A stretch of 64,000 nucleotides of DNA, taken from the NCBI GenBank assembly GCA_049322515.1, contig JBMOQW010000025.1:1-64000 (forward strand), in the 5' to 3' direction. Made by a program: the position numbers and the translations under genes. The notes below the pieces were generated by a model. That model saw nothing but the letters and a program-made list of their open reading frames with translations, was not told the DNA's origin and made no database searches. The DNA comes from Parasulfuritortus sp049322515 (GTDB lineage: Bacteria; Pseudomonadota; Gammaproteobacteria; Burkholderiales; Thiobacillaceae). Numbering within the stretch: position 1 is the stretch's first letter; every line of letters starts with the position of its first letter. This document shows positions 61,028 to 64,000 of this stretch, piece by piece.

Positions 61028-62266
61028 TCAGCCGAGCCGATGCGACGCCATGCCGTCCGCGAGTTTCGGCTCGAACCAGGTCGATTTCGGCGGCATGACC
61101 TGGTTGGCGTCGGCGACCGCCATCAGGTGTTCCATGTGGGTGGCGTGCATGGAAAACGCGAGGGCCATCTCGCCGGAATCGACCCGCTTTTCCAGCTCGG
61201 CCAGGCCGCGGATGCCGCCGACGAAGTCGATGCGCTTGTCGCGACGGGGATCATCAATGCCCAGGATGGGCGCGATCAGATGATTCTGCAGCAGGCTGAC
61301 GTCGAGGCGGGCCACCGGGTCATTCGGCACCAGGCTGGGATGCACATGCAGCTTGCGCCAGCGGCCGCCCAGGTACAGGCCGAACTCGCGCGGCTGGGCT
61401 GGGCTGACCGGGCCGTCGGCAGGCTCGACGGTGAAGCTCTCCGCCACCTTGTTCAGGAACTCGGCTTCACTGAGCCCGTTCAGGTCCTTGATGACGCGGT
61501 TGTAGTCGAGGATCTTCATCTGGTGGTCGGGGAAGATGACCGACAGGAAATAGTTGTAGGCCTCGTCACCCGTATGCCCGGGGTTGGCGGCGCGGCGCGC
61601 GGCGCAGACCCGGCTGGCGGCGGCCGAGCGGTGGTGGCCATCGGCGATGTAGAGCGCCGGCATGGCGTCGAACAACGCAGTCAGGCGGGCCACGCTTTCC
61701 GGTTCGGAAATCACCCAGAGGCTATGGCGGACACCGGATTCGGACGTGGCGTCGGCGTCCGGGGTCTGCTGAGTGGCGACGGCGATGAGGGCGTCGACTT
61801 CGGGCGCATGCGGATAGGCGAGCAGCACCGGACCGGTCTGGGCATTCAGGGCCTCGACCTGGCGCACCCGGTCGTCTTCCTTGTCCGGCCGGGTGAACTC
61901 GTGCTTGCGGATGCGGTTGGTGTCGTAGTCGGCCACGCTCGCGGCGGCGACCAGGCCGGTCTGGACGTGGCTGCCCATGATCAGACGGTAGGCGTAGTAG
62001 GCCGGACGATCGTCCTGCTTGAGCACCCCGGCATCGAGCATCCGGCGCAGGTTCTCGGCCGCCTTGGCATAGACCTCGGGGGCATAGGGATCGGTGCCCT
62101 CGGGCAGGTCGATCTCCGGCTTGGAGATGTGCAGGAAGCTCCATGGCCGCCCCTCGGCGAGCACGCGCGCCTCGGCGGTGTTGAGCACGTCGTAGGGCGG
62201 CGCGATGACCTCCTGGGCGCGGCCGGGCGCGGGACGGAGGGCGGCGAAGGGGCGAACGAGCGACAT
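61028..62266 (-). CDS. DUF1015 family protein (SerK-like kinase fold)
   Basis: This 412-residue protein matches DUF1015: MSLVRPFAALRPAPG at the start, VIAPPYDVLN, the conserved ALYIADGHHRSAAASRV block (about residues 210-226) and NHLIAPILGIDDPRRD (about 320-335). Some family members are ADP-dependent free-serine kinases (SerK/SbnI), so phosphorylation of serine or a similar small molecule is possible but not shown. I chose the ATG at 62266 because AGGAAG lies six bases upstream and the family begins here; a longer in-frame extension to 62371 would run into the divergent gene. Confidence 0.85.
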   Translation of the reverse strand: MSLVRPFAALRPAPGRAQEVIAPPYDVLNTAEARVLAEGRPWSFLHISKPEIDLPEGTDPYAPEVYAKAAENLRRMLDAGVLKQDDRPAYYAYRLIMGSHVQTGLVAAASVADYDTNRIRKHEFTRPDKEDDRVRQVEALNAQTGPVLLAYPHAPEVDALIAVATQQTPDADATSESGVRHSLWVISEPESVARLTALFDAMPALYIADGHHRSAAASRVCAARRAANPGHTGDEAYNYFLSVIFPDHQMKILDYNRVIKDLNGLSEAEFLNKVAESFTVEPADGPVSPAQPREFGLYLGGRWRKLHVHPSLVPNDPVARLDVSLLQNHLIAPILGIDDPRRDKRIDFVGGIRGLAELEKRVDSGEMALAFSMHATHMEHLMAVADANQVMPPKSTWFEPKLADGMASHRLG

Positions 62267-62308
62267 GTCGGCTTCCTGCGGGATTCGAAAGATCGGCATT
62301 TTACCTGC

Positions 62309-62339
62309 TTGGGCCGCTGCCATCGTTTCGGTTGATAAT
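62309..62339 (+). promoter_or_regulatory. Promoter-like pair directly before the YihY-cNBD start
   Basis: GATAAT (62334-62339) matches the -10 consensus in five of six positions, and TTGGGC (62309-62314) lies 19 bases upstream. The ATG begins only six bases after the -10, so transcription would start at the start codon, and there is no Shine-Dalgarno sequence. Confidence 0.42.
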
Positions 62340-62345
62340 CCGGCC

Positions 62346-63614
62346 ATGGACATCGCCCGCGAACGCCGCAACCAACTCGACTGGCTGGCCCAGGTGGCCT
62401 ACACCACGGCACGCCTGTTCGTGAAGAACGAGTTGCCGAACCACGCCGCCGCGACCGCGTTCTATTTCCTGCTCTCGGCGGCGCCTCTGGTGCTGCTGGT
62501 CAGCTATGCCGCCCAGGCCCTGGCCCGGCTCGCGGAAACCTCGAACCTGGCGTCGATCCTGCTCGCCGCCTTCTACAGCCAGTTCCATCTCGACGCGCTG
62601 ATGGCCATGGGCTTCATTCCCAGCGGCGCCCGGGCCGCCGTGGGTGGGGTCAGCCTGCTGACCCTGGTGCTGTCCTCGCGCGGCCTGGTCAATGCCGTGC
62701 AATCGGCGTTCCGGGTCATCTTCCCGGACGACGCAAAGCGCCGGATGATCGTCAACTGGAGCTTACCGCTGGTCGCCATCCCGGCCCTGTTCCTGCTCGT
62801 GATCCTGGCCGTCCTGGCCCAGGGCGCCTTGGCGTTTCTCGCGCAGAGTGACCTCCTGGGCGCGCATGCGGCCCGAGTCCTGCAAACCCTGAACAGCGTG
62901 TTCGCCCTGGCTGCCGTCGTGGCCCTGGTGTTCGCCGCCTACTGGCGCCTGCCCCGGCCGCATCCGGAAGCGCGTCTCGCCCTGGTCTACGCGCTGCTCT
63001 GCACGGTGGGACTCGCGCTCCTGTCGGCCGGCTTCGGGCTGTTTTTCTCGATCGACAAGTACCGCGCGGTCTATGGCGGCCTGGGCGGTGTGGTGTTCGT
63101 GCTGATCGGTGCCTACTTCGCCTGCCTGGTGTTCTACGCCTGCGCGCAAGCCCTGCAAGCCACCATGAAGGTCGACGTGCAGGCCCTGGAACGGCTGTTC
63201 CTGGGCGATGACACGGCCGGCCGCAACCGGCTCGAAGGCTGGGTGTTCGGCCGGGCCCAACGCCTGGTCGACCGCTACGGCCGCCGCTTTGCCCCGGGCG
63301 AGGTGCTGATCCGCGAAGGCGAAACCGGCGAGTCGGCGTTCTTCCTGTACCGCGGCCGGGTGGCGCTCTGGCGTGGCCCGGAGGGCCAGGCGCGCCAACT
63401 GGGCACCCTGGAAGCCGGCGAATTGCTCGGCGAGATGGCCTATTTGCTCAAGGAACCCCGCTCCGCGACGGTACTGGCCGACACCGAGGTGGTCGCCCTG
63501 GAATTGCCGCCGGAGTTGCTGGAGGAGCTGATGCGCCATTCCGCGCCCCTGGCCAGGCGCATCATCGGCACCCTGTGCCTGCGCTTGCAGCGGATGAACC
63601 AGGCCGGCGGGTAG
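62346..63614 (+). CDS. YihY/BrkB membrane protein fused to a cyclic-nucleotide-binding domain
   Basis: This 422-residue protein starts with a YihY/BrkB domain of six helices (about 30-275), including the NHAAATAFYFLLSAAPL start typical of the family. A cNMP-binding domain follows (about 295-410: FAPGEVLIREGETGESAFFLYRG). The phosphate-binding cassette keeps the Glu363 (GEMAYLL) and Arg372 (PRSATV) that contact cyclic nucleotide in CRP-type domains, so binding is plausible. YihY proteins are inner-membrane proteins of unsettled function. The fusion suggests control by cAMP, cGMP or a related nucleotide. Divergent from the DUF1015 gene, 79 bases apart. Confidence 0.9.
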   Translation: MDIARERRNQLDWLAQVAYTTARLFVKNELPNHAAATAFYFLLSAAPLVLLVSYAAQALARLAETSNLASILLAAFYSQFHLDALMAMGFIPSGARAAVGGVSLLTLVLSSRGLVNAVQSAFRVIFPDDAKRRMIVNWSLPLVAIPALFLLVILAVLAQGALAFLAQSDLLGAHAARVLQTLNSVFALAAVVALVFAAYWRLPRPHPEARLALVYALLCTVGLALLSAGFGLFFSIDKYRAVYGGLGGVVFVLIGAYFACLVFYACAQALQATMKVDVQALERLFLGDDTAGRNRLEGWVFGRAQRLVDRYGRRFAPGEVLIREGETGESAFFLYRGRVALWRGPEGQARQLGTLEAGELLGEMAYLLKEPRSATVLADTEVVALELPPELLEELMRHSAPLARRIIGTLCLRLQRMNQAGG

Positions 63615-63630
63615 ACCGGGCGGCGAGGGT

Positions 63631-63659
63631 TTGCCGCACTTCCCGGGCCCGGCTAAACT
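63631..63659 (+). promoter_or_regulatory. Sigma-70-like promoter of phosphoribulokinase
   Basis: TTGCCG (63631-63636) and TAAACT (63654-63659) are separated by 17 bases, each matching the consensus at four positions, 36 bases before the ATG of the phosphoribulokinase gene. Confidence 0.4.
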
Positions 63660-63695
63660 GCCCGCTTCGCGCGCTGTCCGTGGGGAATTCCCGGC

Positions 63696-64000
63696 ATGTC
63701 CATCCAGCATCCCATCGTCGCCGTCACCGGTTCCTCCGGGGCCGGCCTGTCCACCGTCCGCCATGCCTTCAAGGATATCTTCATCCGGCTCGGCATCAAG
63801 CCGGCGCTGATCCACGGCGACTCGTTCCGGCGCTACACCGAAAGCCAGTTCGCTGCCCTGCTCCAGGAAGCCCGCGCCAGCCGCCGGCACATTTCCTGGT
63901 TTGGCCCCGAGTGCAATTACCTGGCCGAGCTGGAGGCCCTGTTCCGCACCTACGGCACCACCGGCAACGGCATCACCCGCGATTACGCCCACAACGAAGA
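63696..64000 (+). CDS. cbbP: Phosphoribulokinase (partial, runs off the right edge)
   Basis: The first 101 codons are present. The N terminus HPIVAVTGSSGAGLSTVRHAF contains the P-loop of proteobacterial type I phosphoribulokinases (usually GSSGAGTTTV; here Leu-Ser replace two Thr). IHGDSFRRYT and the ISWFGPECNYLAELEALF stretch confirm the family. The enzyme makes ribulose 1,5-bisphosphate from ribulose 5-phosphate and ATP, the step feeding RubisCO, so the host probably fixes CO2 by the Calvin cycle. The rest of the gene and any other cbb genes lie outside the window. Confidence 0.93.
   Translation, partial: MSIQHPIVAVTGSSGAGLSTVRHAFKDIFIRLGIKPALIHGDSFRRYTESQFAALLQEARASRRHISWFGPECNYLAELEALFRTYGTTGNGITRDYAHNE

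Overview
The window comes from a GC-rich proteobacterial chromosome, most likely a betaproteobacterium of the Thiobacillus / Hydrogenophilales kind. This is inferred from uniformly high GC, strong G/C bias at third codon positions, a RelA-type alarmone synthetase with a dead hydrolase domain, BamD, RluD and PgeF in Gram-negative order, and a phosphoribulokinase gene running off the right edge (Calvin-cycle autotrophy). I saw no rRNA, tRNA, CRISPR array, insertion sequence or phage genes.

Layout. 1-8.5 kb: a small membrane protein, tas (aldo/keto reductase), a diiron/MBL-fold protein, pgeF-rluD reading left, then bamD, relA, a half-size EamA transporter and a methyltransferase reading right. 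8.7-11.7 kb: a membrane Cache-PAS-GGDEF-EAL enzyme. 11.7-15.6 kb: a tightly overlapping leftward operon (small basic protein, ThDP enzyme, glycosyltransferase-like protein, sulfotransferase-like protein) that does not match a pathway I know. 15.65-16.4 kb: a low-GC patch with a probable integron attC site followed by a small membrane-protein ORF of cassette type. 16.3-19.1 kb: a membrane protein, a secreted trypsin-like protease and ispD. 19.2-21.6 kb: the complete AmmeMemoRadiSam trio. 21.6-24.2 kb: a sensor with a periplasmic CxxCH haem motif, a degenerate GGDEF and an intact EAL.

24.4-58.6 kb is the most striking part: about 34 kb of signalling genes all on the + strand, most joined by 4-base ATGA overlaps. 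In order it encodes a TonB-dependent receptor, a YfiR-like periplasmic protein, a hybrid histidine kinase, a frameshifted REC-REC-PAS-GGDEF-EAL protein, a second hybrid kinase, a bacteriohemerythrin-histidine kinase, an HD-GYP regulator, a PAS sensor without an output domain, a 1672-residue LytS-type hybrid kinase, a second HD-GYP regulator, an orphan substrate-binding lipoprotein, another output-less PAS sensor, a membrane-anchored SBP_bac_3 protein, a histidine kinase, a single-domain regulator, a second REC-REC-PAS-GAF-PAS-GGDEF-EAL protein and a REC-ATPase (RsbW-like) protein. A REC protein on the opposite strand closes the run. The set couples outer-membrane and periplasmic ligand binding, oxygen/diiron sensing and phosphorelay to both synthesis and breakdown of cyclic-di-GMP.

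58.6-64 kb: an HTH regulator with a small secreted protein and a terminator, a DUF1015 protein, a YihY membrane protein fused to a cyclic-nucleotide-binding domain, and the start of phosphoribulokinase.
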